From the NCBI RefSeq assembly GCF_029017505.1, contig NZ_JAQGEI010000038.1, positions 1-54,667 on the forward strand: a stretch of DNA of 54,667 nucleotides, in the 5' to 3' direction. The translations under genes were made by a program, and so were the position numbers. Shown piece by piece: positions 41,154 to 50,309 of the stretch. Source of the DNA: Sedimenticola hydrogenitrophicus (GTDB taxonomy: Bacteria; Pseudomonadota; Gammaproteobacteria; Chromatiales; Chromatiaceae). The stretch's first letter is position 1. Every line of letters begins with the position of its first letter. The notes below the pieces were generated by a model that worked only from the letters and a program-made list of their open reading frames with translations, did no database searches and was not told the origin of the DNA.

Positions 41154-42290
41154 ATGAGAGATTCAACGCGCAGCATTATCAACGATTCCAAGCCGGCCGC
41201 CGTGGTCGACCACAACCTGGTGCCGGAGCTCAGCTTCGAGGGCCTGTTGGTGGAGAAGCGTCCGGCCAAACGCCGTGACGGCAGCGTGGCGGAAGGGCTC
41301 TACAACCTGTGGATCACCCTGAACAATCCGGCCCAGTACAACTCCTACACCACCGAAATGGTGAAGGGTGTGATCCTCGCCTTCCGCGCCGCCAGCTGTG
41401 CCCGCGACGTCAACGCCGTGGTGTTCACCGGCGCCGGCGACAAGGCGTTCTGCACCGGCGGCAACACCAAGGAGTACGCCGAGTACTACGCCGGCAATCC
41501 CCAGGAGTACCGCCAGTACATGCGCCTGTTCAACGACATGGTGAGCGCCATGCTGGGCTGTGACAAACCGGTGATCTGCCGGGTCAATGGTATGCGTATC
41601 GGCGGCGGCCAGGAGATCGGCATGGCGGCGGACTACTCGGTGGTCCAGGATCTGGCCAACTTCGGCCAGGCCGGTCCCAAGCACGGTTCCGCGGCCATCG
41701 GCGGCGCCACCGACTTCCTGCCGGTGATGATCGGCTGCGAGCAGGCGATGGTCTCCGGCACCCTGTGCGAACCCTTCTCGGCACACAAGGCGTATCGCCT
41801 CGGCATTGTCTCGCAGATCGTGCCGGCGCTGAAAGTGGACGGTAAGTTTGTCGCCAATCCGATGGCGGTCACCGACCAGATGCTGGATGAGTACGGCCGC
41901 ATCGTGCATGGCGAATTCAAGAGCGGCGAAGCGGCCAAGGCGGCCAAGGCGCTGATCAAGCAGGGCGAGATCGATCTTAGCCTGCTCGACCAGGCGGTCG
42001 AGGAGCTCTGCGCCAAGCTGCTCGAGACCTTCCCCGAGTGCATGACCAAGAGTCTGGAAGAGCTGCGCAAGCCGAAGCTGGATGCCTGGAACCGCAACAA
42101 GGAGAACTCCCGCGCCTGGTTGGCCCTGAACATGATGAACGAGGCCCGCACCGGCTTCCGCGCCTTCAATGAGGGCAACCGCGAGGTGGGTCGCGAGATC
42201 GACTTCGTCGCCCTGCGCCAGGCCCTGGCCGAGGCGACCCCCTGGACTCCCGAGCTGATCGAGAGCCTGATGCCGGGCAGGGAGGACTGA
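41154..42290 (+). CDS. oah: 6-oxocyclohex-1-ene-1-carbonyl-CoA hydrolase
   Basis: 378-residue crotonase-family ring hydrolase; start ATG 41154 with AAGGGGA upstream. The oxyanion-hole segments are GAGDKAFCTGGNTKEYAEYY and NGMRIGGGQEIGMA. It is longer than ordinary crotonases, as all Oah proteins are. It adds water and opens the ring to give 3-hydroxypimelyl-CoA. It lies between had and dch as in other class I clusters. Confidence 0.93.
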   Translation: MRDSTRSIINDSKPAAVVDHNLVPELSFEGLLVEKRPAKRRDGSVAEGLYNLWITLNNPAQYNSYTTEMVKGVILAFRAASCARDVNAVVFTGAGDKAFCTGGNTKEYAEYYAGNPQEYRQYMRLFNDMVSAMLGCDKPVICRVNGMRIGGGQEIGMAADYSVVQDLANFGQAGPKHGSAAIGGATDFLPVMIGCEQAMVSGTLCEPFSAHKAYRLGIVSQIVPALKVDGKFVANPMAVTDQMLDEYGRIVHGEFKSGEAAKAAKALIKQGEIDLSLLDQAVEELCAKLLETFPECMTKSLEELRKPKLDAWNRNKENSRAWLALNMMNEARTGFRAFNEGNREVGREIDFVALRQALAEATPWTPELIESLMPGRED

Positions 42291-42293
42291 GAG

Positions 42294-43064
42294 ATGAGCG
42301 ATTCGCCGCTCAAGGTTTGGATGGACCGGGACGGGGCGCTGCTGCGGCTGCGCCTCAACCGACCCAAGGCCAATATTGTGGATGCCGCCATGATCGGCGC
42401 ACTGCAGTCGGCCTTCGAGCAATATGCCGGGCAGGCCGCGCTGCGCGCTGTGCTGCTGGACGCTGAAGGTCCCCACTTCAGCTTCGGCGCCAGCGTGGAG
42501 GAGCACCTGCCCGGCAGTTGCGCTGAAATGTTGCGTTCACTGCACCGGCTGATCGAGACCATGCTGGATTTCCCGCTGCCGATCCTGGTCGCCATCCAGG
42601 GCCAGTGCCTGGGAGGCGGCCTGGAAGTGGCCGCCGCCGGCAGCCAGCTGTTTGCCGCGAGCGACGCCCGCCTGGGCCAGCCGGAGATCCAGTTGGCGGT
42701 GTTTGCCCCGGCTGCCTCCTGCCTGCTGCCCGAGCGCATCGGACAGGCGCAGGCCGAGGACCTGCTGTTTTCCGGTCGCAGCGTGAACAGTGACGAGGCC
42801 CTGCGCATGGGGCTGGTCAACCAGGTGGCGGCAGACCCGCAGGCGGCGGCGATCGCCTATTTCGATAAATTTCTGGCGCCCCATTCGGCCTCCTCGCTGC
42901 GCTTCGCGGTGCAGGCGGTACGGAGCGACATGGTGGCGCGTATCAAGGCCAAACTGGCAAGCGTTGAAGCCCTTTATCTGGACGGTCTGATGGCCAGTCA
43001 TGATGCTGTAGAAGGTTTGAATGCATTCATCGAGAAACGTCCAGCCAAATGGGAGGACAGTTAA
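42294..43064 (+). CDS. dch: Cyclohexa-1,5-diene-1-carbonyl-CoA hydratase
   Basis: 256-residue crotonase-family hydratase with the CoA oxyanion segments DAEGPHFSFGASVEEHLP and IQGQCLGGGLEVA. It hydrates the dienoyl-CoA product of benzoyl-CoA reductase. It starts four bases after oah and ends three bases before bcrC. Confidence 0.93.
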   Translation: MSDSPLKVWMDRDGALLRLRLNRPKANIVDAAMIGALQSAFEQYAGQAALRAVLLDAEGPHFSFGASVEEHLPGSCAEMLRSLHRLIETMLDFPLPILVAIQGQCLGGGLEVAAAGSQLFAASDARLGQPEIQLAVFAPAASCLLPERIGQAQAEDLLFSGRSVNSDEALRMGLVNQVAADPQAAAIAYFDKFLAPHSASSLRFAVQAVRSDMVARIKAKLASVEALYLDGLMASHDAVEGLNAFIEKRPAKWEDS

Positions 43065-43066
43065 GC

Positions 43067-44227
43067 ATGAGTACTGCAGAGATTATCGCACGCTGTGAAG
43101 AGTTGTATGAAGATACCACCTTCGCCGCATCACGTGCCTGGAAAGAGGCGGTGCCCGGCCGCAAGGTGGTTGGGTTCATGCCGGTCTATATCCCGGAGGA
43201 GATCATTCATGCCGCCGGCATGCTGCCATTGGGAATCCTGGGTGGCGGTGACAACCTGGAAGTGATTCATGGCGACGCCTTCTATCAGAGCTATATCTGT
43301 CGCATCCCCCGCTCCACCATCGAACTGGGACTGACCGGGCGGCTGGATTTTGTCGACGGCATGCTGTTTCCCAGCATCTGCGACGTGATCCGCAACCTCT
43401 CCGGTATGTGGAAGCTGATGAAGCCGGGCGTTTACGCCAAGTACTTCGATGTGCCCCAGAACTACCGCGACGATATCGGCGGCGAGTACTACCAGAACGA
43501 GATGCAGGAACTGCGTCACGACATGGAGAAGCTCTCCGGTAACACCATTACCGATGAGGCGCTGAACAACTCCATTGCCATCTATAACGAGCACCGGCAA
43601 CTGGTGCGCGATGTCTACGCCATGCGTTCCGCCGAGCCCTGGAAGGTGCCCAGTTCAGAGGTCTATCTGGTGATGCGTGCCGGGCAGGTCCTTCCGGTGG
43701 AGGAGCATATCGTCATGCTGAAAGAGTACCTGGCAGCGGTGGTGAAAGAGGATAAGCCGATTCGTGATAAATGCCGCATCATCACCTGCGGTTCGTTCTG
43801 CGAGCAGCCGCCGCTGAACATGATCAAGTCGATCGAGATGGCCGGCTGCTACGTGGTGGATGACGACTACATGCTGGTCAACCGCTGGCTGATGGAAGAG
43901 GTGCCGACCGACGGCGACCCGATCAAGAGCCTGGCCGATGCCTTCCTGCATCACTCGGCCGACTCCTCGGCCAAGTACTGCGACACCCAGGAGAAGGTGG
44001 GTCAGTACCTGCTCGACTCGGTGATCAAGAACAAGGCCGAGGGTGTGATCTTCGCCGCCCCCAGTTTCTGTGATCCGGCCCTGCTGGAACGCCCCCTGCT
44101 GTCGGCCAAGATGAGCGAAAACAACGTACCGCACATCTCCTTCAAGTATGCAGAGAACTCGGGTCAGATGCAGCCGATCCGTGAACAGGCAGGTACCTTT
44201 GCCGACTCGATCAAACTGTGGAGCTAA
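43067..44227 (+). CDS. bcrC: Benzoyl-CoA reductase, subunit C (gamma)
   Basis: 386 residues of the 2-hydroxyglutaryl-CoA dehydratase D-component family. The FMPVYIPEEIIHAAGMLPLGILGGG segment and scattered cysteines (SYICRIP, FPSICD) bind the active-site [4Fe-4S] cluster together with BcrB. ATG 43067 preceded by GGAGG. Class I reductase genes here run C-B-A-D, the Thauera order. Confidence 0.95.
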   Translation: MSTAEIIARCEELYEDTTFAASRAWKEAVPGRKVVGFMPVYIPEEIIHAAGMLPLGILGGGDNLEVIHGDAFYQSYICRIPRSTIELGLTGRLDFVDGMLFPSICDVIRNLSGMWKLMKPGVYAKYFDVPQNYRDDIGGEYYQNEMQELRHDMEKLSGNTITDEALNNSIAIYNEHRQLVRDVYAMRSAEPWKVPSSEVYLVMRAGQVLPVEEHIVMLKEYLAAVVKEDKPIRDKCRIITCGSFCEQPPLNMIKSIEMAGCYVVDDDYMLVNRWLMEEVPTDGDPIKSLADAFLHHSADSSAKYCDTQEKVGQYLLDSVIKNKAEGVIFAAPSFCDPALLERPLLSAKMSENNVPHISFKYAENSGQMQPIREQAGTFADSIKLWS

Positions 44228-44234
44228 CACCATT

Positions 44235-45527
44235 ATGAATACCGCAACCAAGCCAGAAGCCATCAAAGACGCGTCGATGCTCAAGCAGAAAGCGATGATC
44301 GCACGCAACTACGATGCCCTGACCAGCGCACCCGAGACCGGCAAGAAGATCGTCTCCACATTCGTGCCGGGGAACCTGAACGAACTGATCAACAGTTTCG
44401 GCCTGCTCAATAACCTGCCGGAGATCAATGCGATCAACAACGGCATGCGCAAACAGAGCGGCGCCATGATCATGGACGCCGAGCGCAGCGGCCACTCCGA
44501 GGATGTCTGTACCTATGTGAAGGCGGATATCGGCATGATGTCCAAGGGCAACATCGCGCCCAACGGCAAGGTGATGCCGCCGCCCAATCTGTTGCTGCTC
44601 TCCTATACCGGCTGCTTCACCTTCATGAAGTGGTTCGAGCTGCTGCGCAAGGAGTACAACTGCGACACGGTGATGCTGCAGGTGCCCTACACCGGCGATG
44701 GCGTGATCACCGACAACATGCGCAATTTCGTGGTCAAACAGTTGAAGGAAGAGGTGATTCCGGCACTGGAGAAGACCTCCGGTGTGAAGTTCGATATCGA
44801 CCGGCTGCGGGAAAACATGGCCCGTTCCGCGAAGGCGGAGGATGACCTGGTGTGGGTGCTGGAGAGTGCCAAGAATGTGCGCTCGCCGATCGACGCCTAC
44901 TTCGGCGGCGTCTACTACATCGGCCCGATCTTCACCGCCTTCCGCGGCACCCAGGATGCCATCGAGTACTATCAGCTGCTGCGCGGCGAGATCGAGAAGC
45001 GGATGCAAGATGGTCTGGGTCCGGTCACCCCGGAAGGCGATATGGGCGAAGAGAAATACCGCCTGGTGGTGGAGGGTCCGCCCAACTGGACCAGCTTCCG
45101 CGAGTTCTGGAAGATGTTCTATGACGAGGGCGCCGTGGTCGTGGCCAGCACCTATACCAAGGTCGGCGGTGTGTATGATGAAGGTTTCCGCCATGACCCG
45201 ACCAATCCGCTGGAGTCGCTGGCCGATTACTGCCTGGGCTGTTACACCAACCGCAACATGCCCAGCCGTGTCGACCTGATCGAGAAATACATGAATGAGT
45301 ACCAGGCCGACGGTCTGCTCATCAACTCCATCAAGAGCTGCAACAGCTTCTCCGCCGGCCAGCTGATGATGATGAATGAAATTGAGAAACGCACCGGCAA
45401 GCCGGGTGCCTTTATCGAGACCGATCTGGTGGATCCGCGTTACTTCTCCGCGGCCAACGTCAAAAACCGCCTGGAGAGTTATTTCCAGATGGTCGACCAG
45501 AAACGTCGTTCAACCAGAACAGCTTGA
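44235..45527 (+). CDS. bcrB: Benzoyl-CoA reductase, subunit B (beta)
   Basis: 430 residues from ATG 44235; the open frame upstream overlaps bcrC. Second HgdB-like subunit; the cluster cysteines lie in [11 protein letters not shown] and the [17 protein letters not shown] segment. With BcrC it binds benzoyl-CoA and carries out the Birch-like reduction to the cyclic diene. Confidence 0.95.
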   Translation: MNTATKPEAIKDASMLKQKAMIARNYDALTSAPETGKKIVSTFVPGNLNELINSFGLLNNLPEINAINNGMRKQSGAMIMDAERSGHSEDVCTYVKADIGMMSKGNIAPNGKVMPPPNLLLLSYTGCFTFMKWFELLRKEYNCDTVMLQVPYTGDGVITDNMRNFVVKQLKEEVIPALEKTSGVKFDIDRLRENMARSAKAEDDLVWVLESAKNVRSPIDAYFGGVYYIGPIFTAFRGTQDAIEYYQLLRGEIEKRMQDGLGPVTPEGDMGEEKYRLVVEGPPNWTSFREFWKMFYDEGAVVVASTYTKVGGVYDEGFRHDPTNPLESLADYCLGCYTNRNMPSRVDLIEKYMNEYQADGLLINSIKSCNSFSAGQLMMMNEIEKRTGKPGAFIETDLVDPRYFSAANVKNRLESYFQMVDQKRRSTRTA

Positions 45528-45538
45528 GGGGCCAGAGC

Positions 45539-46858
45539 ATGAAGTGTTATATAGGCATTGACCTGGGTTCCACCACTACCAAGGCCGTGGTGATGGATGA
45601 GTTTGGCGAAGTACTGGGGCGCGGTATCACCAACTCCCGCTCCAATTACGATACCGCCAGCCGCGTGGCCAAACTGGAGGCGTTCATCAGTACACGCCTG
45701 ACCCTGTTTCATCGCGCGCTGGAGGGACTCTCCGGCCTCGAGGGCGAGAAAATCGACCGCTTGCTGTTGAACCTGGAGCGCCACTTCCGCCTGGAGCTGT
45801 TCCTGGAGCAGCTGGAAGATCTGCACCAGACCTGCGCGGGTAACGCCGGTGACCTGCGTTACCCGGGGCAGAAGGCGAAGATCTGCGCGGTGCTGGATGT
45901 AGCCTTTGCCCGCCTGTGCGAAAAGCTGCAGGGGCTGTTCGCGCCGGGCGTGGTGCGCAAGTCGGACTTCTTCCGTGATCTGGCCGGTTCCGAGTATATG
46001 AACATCGCCGAACAGACCGCGAAGGAGATGGGTATGAATTTCGATACCCTGATCAACATCTACGACAAGTCGATCATCGAGGTGGAGAATCGTCCGCCGA
46101 ACGACGACATGGAAGGCAAATTCCTTCGCGCACTGACCAACGTGCTGGCGGAAGAGACCGACCTCAGCGTCAGTTCGGATGACGTGATGAAGGCGATCAA
46201 GAGCGTGCTGGACATGGACCTGGAGGAAACCTATGTGGTCGGTACCGGTTATGGCCGGGTGCGCCTGCCGTTCCCCAAGGAGCACATCCGTTCCGAGATT
46301 CTGTGTCACGGCCTGGGCGCGCACCTGATGTACCCCAAGACCCGTACCGTGCTGGATATAGGCGGACAGGATACCAAGGGTATCCAGATCGATGACAAGG
46401 GTATCGTGGTCAACTTCCAGATGAACGACCGCTGCGCCGCCGGTTGCGGACGCTATCTCGGTTACATCGCCGACGAGATGAACCTCGGCTTGCATGAACT
46501 GGGGCCGATGGCGATGAAGGCGACCAAGACGGTGCGCATCAACTCCACCTGTACCGTGTTTGCCGGTGCCGAGTTGCGTGACCGCCTGGCACTGGGCGAG
46601 AAGCGCGAGGACATCATGGCCGGACTGCATCGTGCCATCATCCTGCGCGCCATGTCGATCATCTCGCGCTCCGGTGGTATTACCGACGAGTTCACCTTCA
46701 CCGGGGGCGTGGCCAAGAACGAGGCGGCGGTCAAGCAGCTGCGCGAGCTGGTTCAGGAGAACTATGGCGACGTGCAGATCAATATCAACCCGGATTCAAT
46801 TTATACCGGTGCACTGGGCGGTGCGGAATTTGCCCGCCGTGCCGTTGAGGAGGCATAA
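45539..46858 (+). CDS. bcrA: Benzoyl-CoA reductase, ATPase subunit A (alpha)
   Basis: 439 residues of the ASKHA ATPase fold (BcrAD/BadFG family): phosphate loop [12 protein letters not shown] at about 5-16, a middle insertion (about 50-200) absent from Bcr[10 protein letters not shown], and the [13 protein letters not shown] segment whose Cys holds the [4Fe-4S] cluster bridging to BcrD. It hydrolyses ATP to push electrons to the ring-reducing subunits. Confidence 0.95.
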   Translation: MKCYIGIDLGSTTTKAVVMDEFGEVLGRGITNSRSNYDTASRVAKLEAFISTRLTLFHRALEGLSGLEGEKIDRLLLNLERHFRLELFLEQLEDLHQTCAGNAGDLRYPGQKAKICAVLDVAFARLCEKLQGLFAPGVVRKSDFFRDLAGSEYMNIAEQTAKEMGMNFDTLINIYDKSIIEVENRPPNDDMEGKFLRALTNVLAEETDLSVSSDDVMKAIKSVLDMDLEETYVVGTGYGRVRLPFPKEHIRSEILCHGLGAHLMYPKTRTVLDIGGQDTKGIQIDDKGIVVNFQMNDRCAAGCGRYLGYIADEMNLGLHELGPMAMKATKTVRINSTCTVFAGAELRDRLALGEKREDIMAGLHRAIILRAMSIISRSGGITDEFTFTGGVAKNEAAVKQLRELVQENYGDVQININPDSIYTGALGGAEFARRAVEEA

Positions 46859-46860
46859 CC

Positions 46861-47703
46861 ATGACGACAAGTATTGGCATAGATGTGGGAACCGGTTGTA
46901 TCAAGACCGTGCTGTTCAAGGTCGACGGCGACAACATCGAATGGATCGCCCGCCGCAACGACAAGATCCGCCAGCGCGACCCGATGGAGCTGGCGCGGCG
47001 CGCCTACGAAGAGGTGATCGAGGAGGCCGGTCTGACCGAGGCCGATATCCAGTACACCGCCACCACCGGCGAGGGCGAGAACATTGAGTTTTCGACCGGT
47101 CACTTCTACTCCATGACCACGCACGCCCGTGGCGCCATCTACCTCAACCCCGAGTCCCGCTCGGTGCTGGACATGGGGGCCCTGAACGGCCGCGCGGTGA
47201 AGATGGACGAGCACGGCAAGGTGCTGACCTATCGCATGACCAGCCAGTGCGCCTCCGGCTCGGGTCAGTTCCTGGAGAACATCTCGCGCTACCTGGGCAT
47301 CGCCCAGAACGAGATCGGCGAGTTGTCCAAGCAGGCGGACGACCCAGAGAACGTCTCCAGCATCTGCGCGGTGCTGGCCGAGACCGACGTCATCAACATG
47401 GTGTCGCGCGGCATCTCCGCACCCAATATCCTGCGCGGTATCCACGACTCCATGGCGGGTCGGCTGGTAAAGCTGTTGCGCGTGATCAAGGCTGACGAAG
47501 GGGTCACCTTCCTCAGTGGCGGCCTGGCGCTGGATGAGGGGCTGATGGATTCGATCAACGCCTCCATGGTCAAGATGAAGATTCCGACCAAGGCGGTGAA
47601 CCACCCCGATTCACCCTATGCCGGCGCCATCGGTGCCGCCATCTGGGGTGCCTATCGCTACGACAAGCTGGCTGAGCAGGGCTCACTGGCCATCGCTTCC
47701 TAA
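46861..47703 (+). CDS. bcrD: Benzoyl-CoA reductase, ATPase subunit D (delta)
   Basis: 280 residues, the shorter ASKHA ATPase of the reductase. The phosphate loop is GIDVGTGCIKTV and the cluster Cys is in TSQCASGSGQFLEN; a FLSGGLALDEG segment closes the nucleotide site. It starts two bases after bcrA. Confidence 0.95.
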   Translation: MTTSIGIDVGTGCIKTVLFKVDGDNIEWIARRNDKIRQRDPMELARRAYEEVIEEAGLTEADIQYTATTGEGENIEFSTGHFYSMTTHARGAIYLNPESRSVLDMGALNGRAVKMDEHGKVLTYRMTSQCASGSGQFLENISRYLGIAQNEIGELSKQADDPENVSSICAVLAETDVINMVSRGISAPNILRGIHDSMAGRLVKLLRVIKADEGVTFLSGGLALDEGLMDSINASMVKMKIPTKAVNHPDSPYAGAIGAAIWGAYRYDKLAEQGSLAIAS

Positions 47704-47729
47704 CCCACTGTTTACGTAAGGAGAATACT

Positions 47730-47972
47730 ATGGCCCTTATGATCAACGAAGACTGCACCGCCTGTGACGCCTGCCCGACCGAGTGTCCCAACGACGCCAT
47801 CACCGCCGGTGATCCGATGTACATTATCGACCCGATGAAGTGCACCGAGTGCGTCGGCGCCGAGGACGAGCCGCAGTGCCAGCTGGTCTGCCCGCCGGAC
47901 TGCATCGTGCCCAATCCGGATTTCGAGGAGACCCGGGACGAACTGCAGGCGAAGTACGATACGCTGCACTAA
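47730..47972 (+). CDS. fdx: 2[4Fe-4S] ferredoxin, electron donor to benzoyl-CoA reductase
   Basis: 80 residues with two cluster motifs, CTACDACPTEC and CTEC...CQLVCP. The second motif has an eight-residue insertion (VGAEDEPQ), and a C-terminal helix extension follows; both mark the Allochromatium/Thauera type of very low-potential ferredoxin. It probably shuttles electrons from KorAB to BcrCBAD. It closes the core bcr operon; a palindromic element follows. Confidence 0.94.
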   Translation: MALMINEDCTACDACPTECPNDAITAGDPMYIIDPMKCTECVGAEDEPQCQLVCPPDCIVPNPDFEETRDELQAKYDTLH

Positions 47973-48003
47973 TTCTACTTGTCAGATTCTGATGCTGCGC
48001 GGA

Positions 48004-48154
48004 AAGCTTCCGGGCGAAAGGATTCCAAGACACGCCGTAAACCCATCCCTGGGGGCTCGGCGGCGGCAATGCATCCTCGGCTGCGTGAACGGTACATCCC
48101 TGTACCACTCCTCCTGCCGCCGACGGTCTTGGAATCCTCTCACCCGAAAGCCCT
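48004..48154. mobile_element. Palindromic MITE-like element after fdx
   Basis: A 20-bp end (48012-48031) is inverted at 48126-48145 with 18 of 20 positions matching, and weaker pairing extends outward to about 48004 and 48154. The centre holds GGTACATCCCTGTACC, shared with the element at 20731-20916. It may terminate or attenuate transcription between fdx and the GNAT gene. Confidence 0.65.
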
Positions 48155-48224
48155 GAGGGCCGCGGTCAGGCGGTGCACATCGGTGCATCCGCACGCTTAA
48201 CAAAATACCCGGAGGTGGGTTGAG

Positions 48225-49139
48225 ATGTTGGAAAGAAATTGCCAGATACAGCCATTGCAGGACGGTGATATTGAGCAGGTCATCGGACTGGACAAGAATC
48301 TCGGGGGCAGTGCGCGCCCGGAGTTTTTCCATAAACGCCTGCAGGCGATGGGACGCTCCCCATCAACCTATATCAGCTTCGTGGCCAGTGTGAACGGCCA
48401 GCTGTGCGGATTTCTGTTCGCCAATGTACTGAGCGGCGAATTCGGCACCCAGCAGCCGGTGGCGGTGATCGACGCCCTCGGCGTACAGCCCGGTGATCAG
48501 GGTTCCGGTGTCGGTATGCTGCTGATGAACGCGCTTAAAGATGAGGCGGCGAAACGTGGCTGCGGCAGTCTGCGCACCGAGGCCAACTGGCATCAGCAGG
48601 AGCTGCTGGCCTACTTTGCCAATGCCGGCTTCTCCCTGGCCGCGCGCAACGTGCTGACCCGGGACACCCGGCCACTGACACTGGCTGAAGAGGATGCCAC
48701 CGAGCTGCGTCCGGTGCGCTCGCTGGCCGCGTCGGATCTCGATTCGATCCGCCGCATCGACCGGCACATCACCGGAGAGGATCGCGCCGACTACCTGCAG
48801 CAGAAGGTGGCGGAGGTGATCTCCGACAGCGGTATCCGCGTCTCCATGGTGGCCGAGCAGGATGGCCTGGTGGCCGGCTTCGTCATGGCGCGGGTCGACT
48901 ACGGCAGCTTCGGTTGTGCCGAGTCCACCGCCGTGGTGGATACCCTTGGGGTGGGGCCGGAGTACAAGGGCAGCGGCATCGGATCCGCGCTGATGGCACA
49001 GCTGATGGACAACCTGGCCTCGCTGCAGGTGGAGCATGTGCGCACCGAAGTGGAGTGGGAGAATTTCGACCTGAACCGTTTCCTGGCCGGCTCGGGCTTC
49101 CGTCCCGCCCAGGAGCTGTCACTCTCCTGCGCACTCTGA
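48225..49139 (+). CDS. Tandem GNAT-domain acetyltransferase
   Basis: 304 residues made of two GNAT domains: each has the acetyl-CoA loop, ALGVQPGDQGSGVGMLL at about 86-102 and TLGVGPEYKGSGIGSAL at about 246-262. GGAGG precedes the ATG. It sits after fdx and four bases before the SDR gene. In Rhodopseudomonas, GNAT enzymes acetylate and switch off aromatic-acid CoA ligases; PaaK would be the local target by analogy. A small-molecule substrate is equally possible. Confidence 0.75.
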   Translation: MLERNCQIQPLQDGDIEQVIGLDKNLGGSARPEFFHKRLQAMGRSPSTYISFVASVNGQLCGFLFANVLSGEFGTQQPVAVIDALGVQPGDQGSGVGMLLMNALKDEAAKRGCGSLRTEANWHQQELLAYFANAGFSLAARNVLTRDTRPLTLAEEDATELRPVRSLAASDLDSIRRIDRHITGEDRADYLQQKVAEVISDSGIRVSMVAEQDGLVAGFVMARVDYGSFGCAESTAVVDTLGVGPEYKGSGIGSALMAQLMDNLASLQVEHVRTEVEWENFDLNRFLAGSGFRPAQELSLSCAL

Positions 49140-49143
49140 GGCC

Positions 49144-49857
49144 ATGACTATGTGGGATTTTTCGGGCAAAAAGGCGGTGGTTACCGGGGGTGCCTCCGGC
49201 ATCGGCCGTACCATCGCCGAGATGCTGAACGCGGCAGGTGCCGAGGTGCATATCTTCGACCTGAACGCGGGGGACAGCGGTTCCCTCCCCGGCATCTTTC
49301 ACCAGGTCAACATTGGTGATCCGGAGAGCGTCCAGGCGGTGGTTGACGAATTGCCGGAGGACGTGACCCTGCTGGTGAACAACGCCGGCATCACCCGCGA
49401 CCGCAGCTTGGTCAAGATGAGCGATGAAGAGTGGCACTCGGTGATCAATATCAATCTGGGGGGCGCCTTCTACCTGATCCGGGCGCTGGCGCCACGCATG
49501 CGCGAACAGTGCTATGGGCGGATTGTCAACATCACCTCGATCAACGGCATGCGTGGCAAGTTCGGCCAGGCCAACTACAGTGCCGCCAAGGCGGGCATGA
49601 TCGGCCTGACCAAGACGGCGGCCCGGGAACTGGGCGGCAAAGGGGTGACGGTGAATGCGGTCGCCCCCGGCATGGTGCTGACCGAGATGGCGAAAAAGCT
49701 GCCGGAGGAGTTCCTGCAGAAGGCGCTGGATGAGACCGTGCTGAAGGAGCTGGCCGCGCCGGAGGATATCGCCAACGCGGTGCTGTTCCTGCTCTCCGAT
49801 GCGGCACGCATGATTACCGGTGAAGTAATCAAGGTCGACAGCGGTCAATATATTTAA
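49144..49857 (+). CDS. Short-chain dehydrogenase, candidate 3-hydroxypimelyl-CoA dehydrogenase
   Basis: 237-residue FabG-type SDR: NAD(P) loop TGGASGIGRT (about 14-23), NNAG at 79-82, catalytic Ser132, Tyr145 and Lys149. It looks like a 3-oxoacyl reductase. In this operon the missing step between Oah and the thiolase is oxidation of 3-hydroxypimelyl-CoA, so that is the best guess. No other 3-hydroxyacyl-CoA dehydrogenase is in the window. Confidence 0.8.
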   Translation: MTMWDFSGKKAVVTGGASGIGRTIAEMLNAAGAEVHIFDLNAGDSGSLPGIFHQVNIGDPESVQAVVDELPEDVTLLVNNAGITRDRSLVKMSDEEWHSVININLGGAFYLIRALAPRMREQCYGRIVNITSINGMRGKFGQANYSAAKAGMIGLTKTAARELGGKGVTVNAVAPGMVLTEMAKKLPEEFLQKALDETVLKELAAPEDIANAVLFLLSDAARMITGEVIKVDSGQYI

Positions 49858-49923
49858 CAGGGCGGGTGGTAGGATGATGGCGAAAATGTTGGGGGCAGCG
49901 TCAAATTGGCTTGATTTTTTAAT

Positions 49924-50183
49924 AGTAACTACTCACGGGTTGATTGGCCTGCCTTGCCGGCCTCACACGATGGCTTGTCTCCTCGAATCCGGCCCCATTT
50001 TCAGCGCCTGCCCAAGCCGCTCCCGGCCATCCATGGCCTCCGCGGCATAAGTCCATCCATGGACAAAACTCGCTTCGCTCAGACAAGGGCAGGCTTGAAT
50101 CTGAAAAAGGAGCCGGATTCGAGGCGCCATCAAGATCGGCCGCCAAGGCAGGCCAATCGCTGTAGGTCGGGTGAGTAGTTACT
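49924..50183. mobile_element. MITE-like element, family A copy 3 (full, 260 bp)
   Basis: AGTAACTACTCAC at 49924-49936 is perfectly inverted at 50171-50183, and the flanking T and A extend the match to 14 bp, which also reads as a TA target duplication. The interior carries a CCATGG-containing second palindrome. It lies between the SDR and gcdH genes. The frames within it are not genes. Confidence 0.85.
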
Positions 50184-50251
50184 ATGAATGACTCTGACCC
50201 CTCGGAACCGGTGGATGCGGCCGTGGCCTGTCCCACCTACAATTGATGCAG

Positions 50252-50283
50252 ACGTAGGGTGGATAAGCGAAGCGCATCCACCA
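50252..50283. repeat. GGTGGATAAGC-type palindromic repeat ahead of gcdH
   Basis: GGTGGATAAGCGAAGCGCATCCACC-like palindrome (written here as GGTGGAT...ATCCACC with GCGAAGC centre), related to units at 19201-19270, 19361-19430 and 19432-19460. It leaves under 30 bases to the gcdH start, so gcdH's promoter is either within the repeats or it is read from upstream. Confidence 0.6.
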
Positions 50284-50309
50284 TTCTCAGACAACCGGAA
50301 AAAGTGGCT

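Noticed and set aside
48225-49139. Benzoate-CoA ligase or other pathway enzyme downstream of fdx
   Set aside because: The protein has two GNAT acetyl-CoA loops and no AMP-binding motif.
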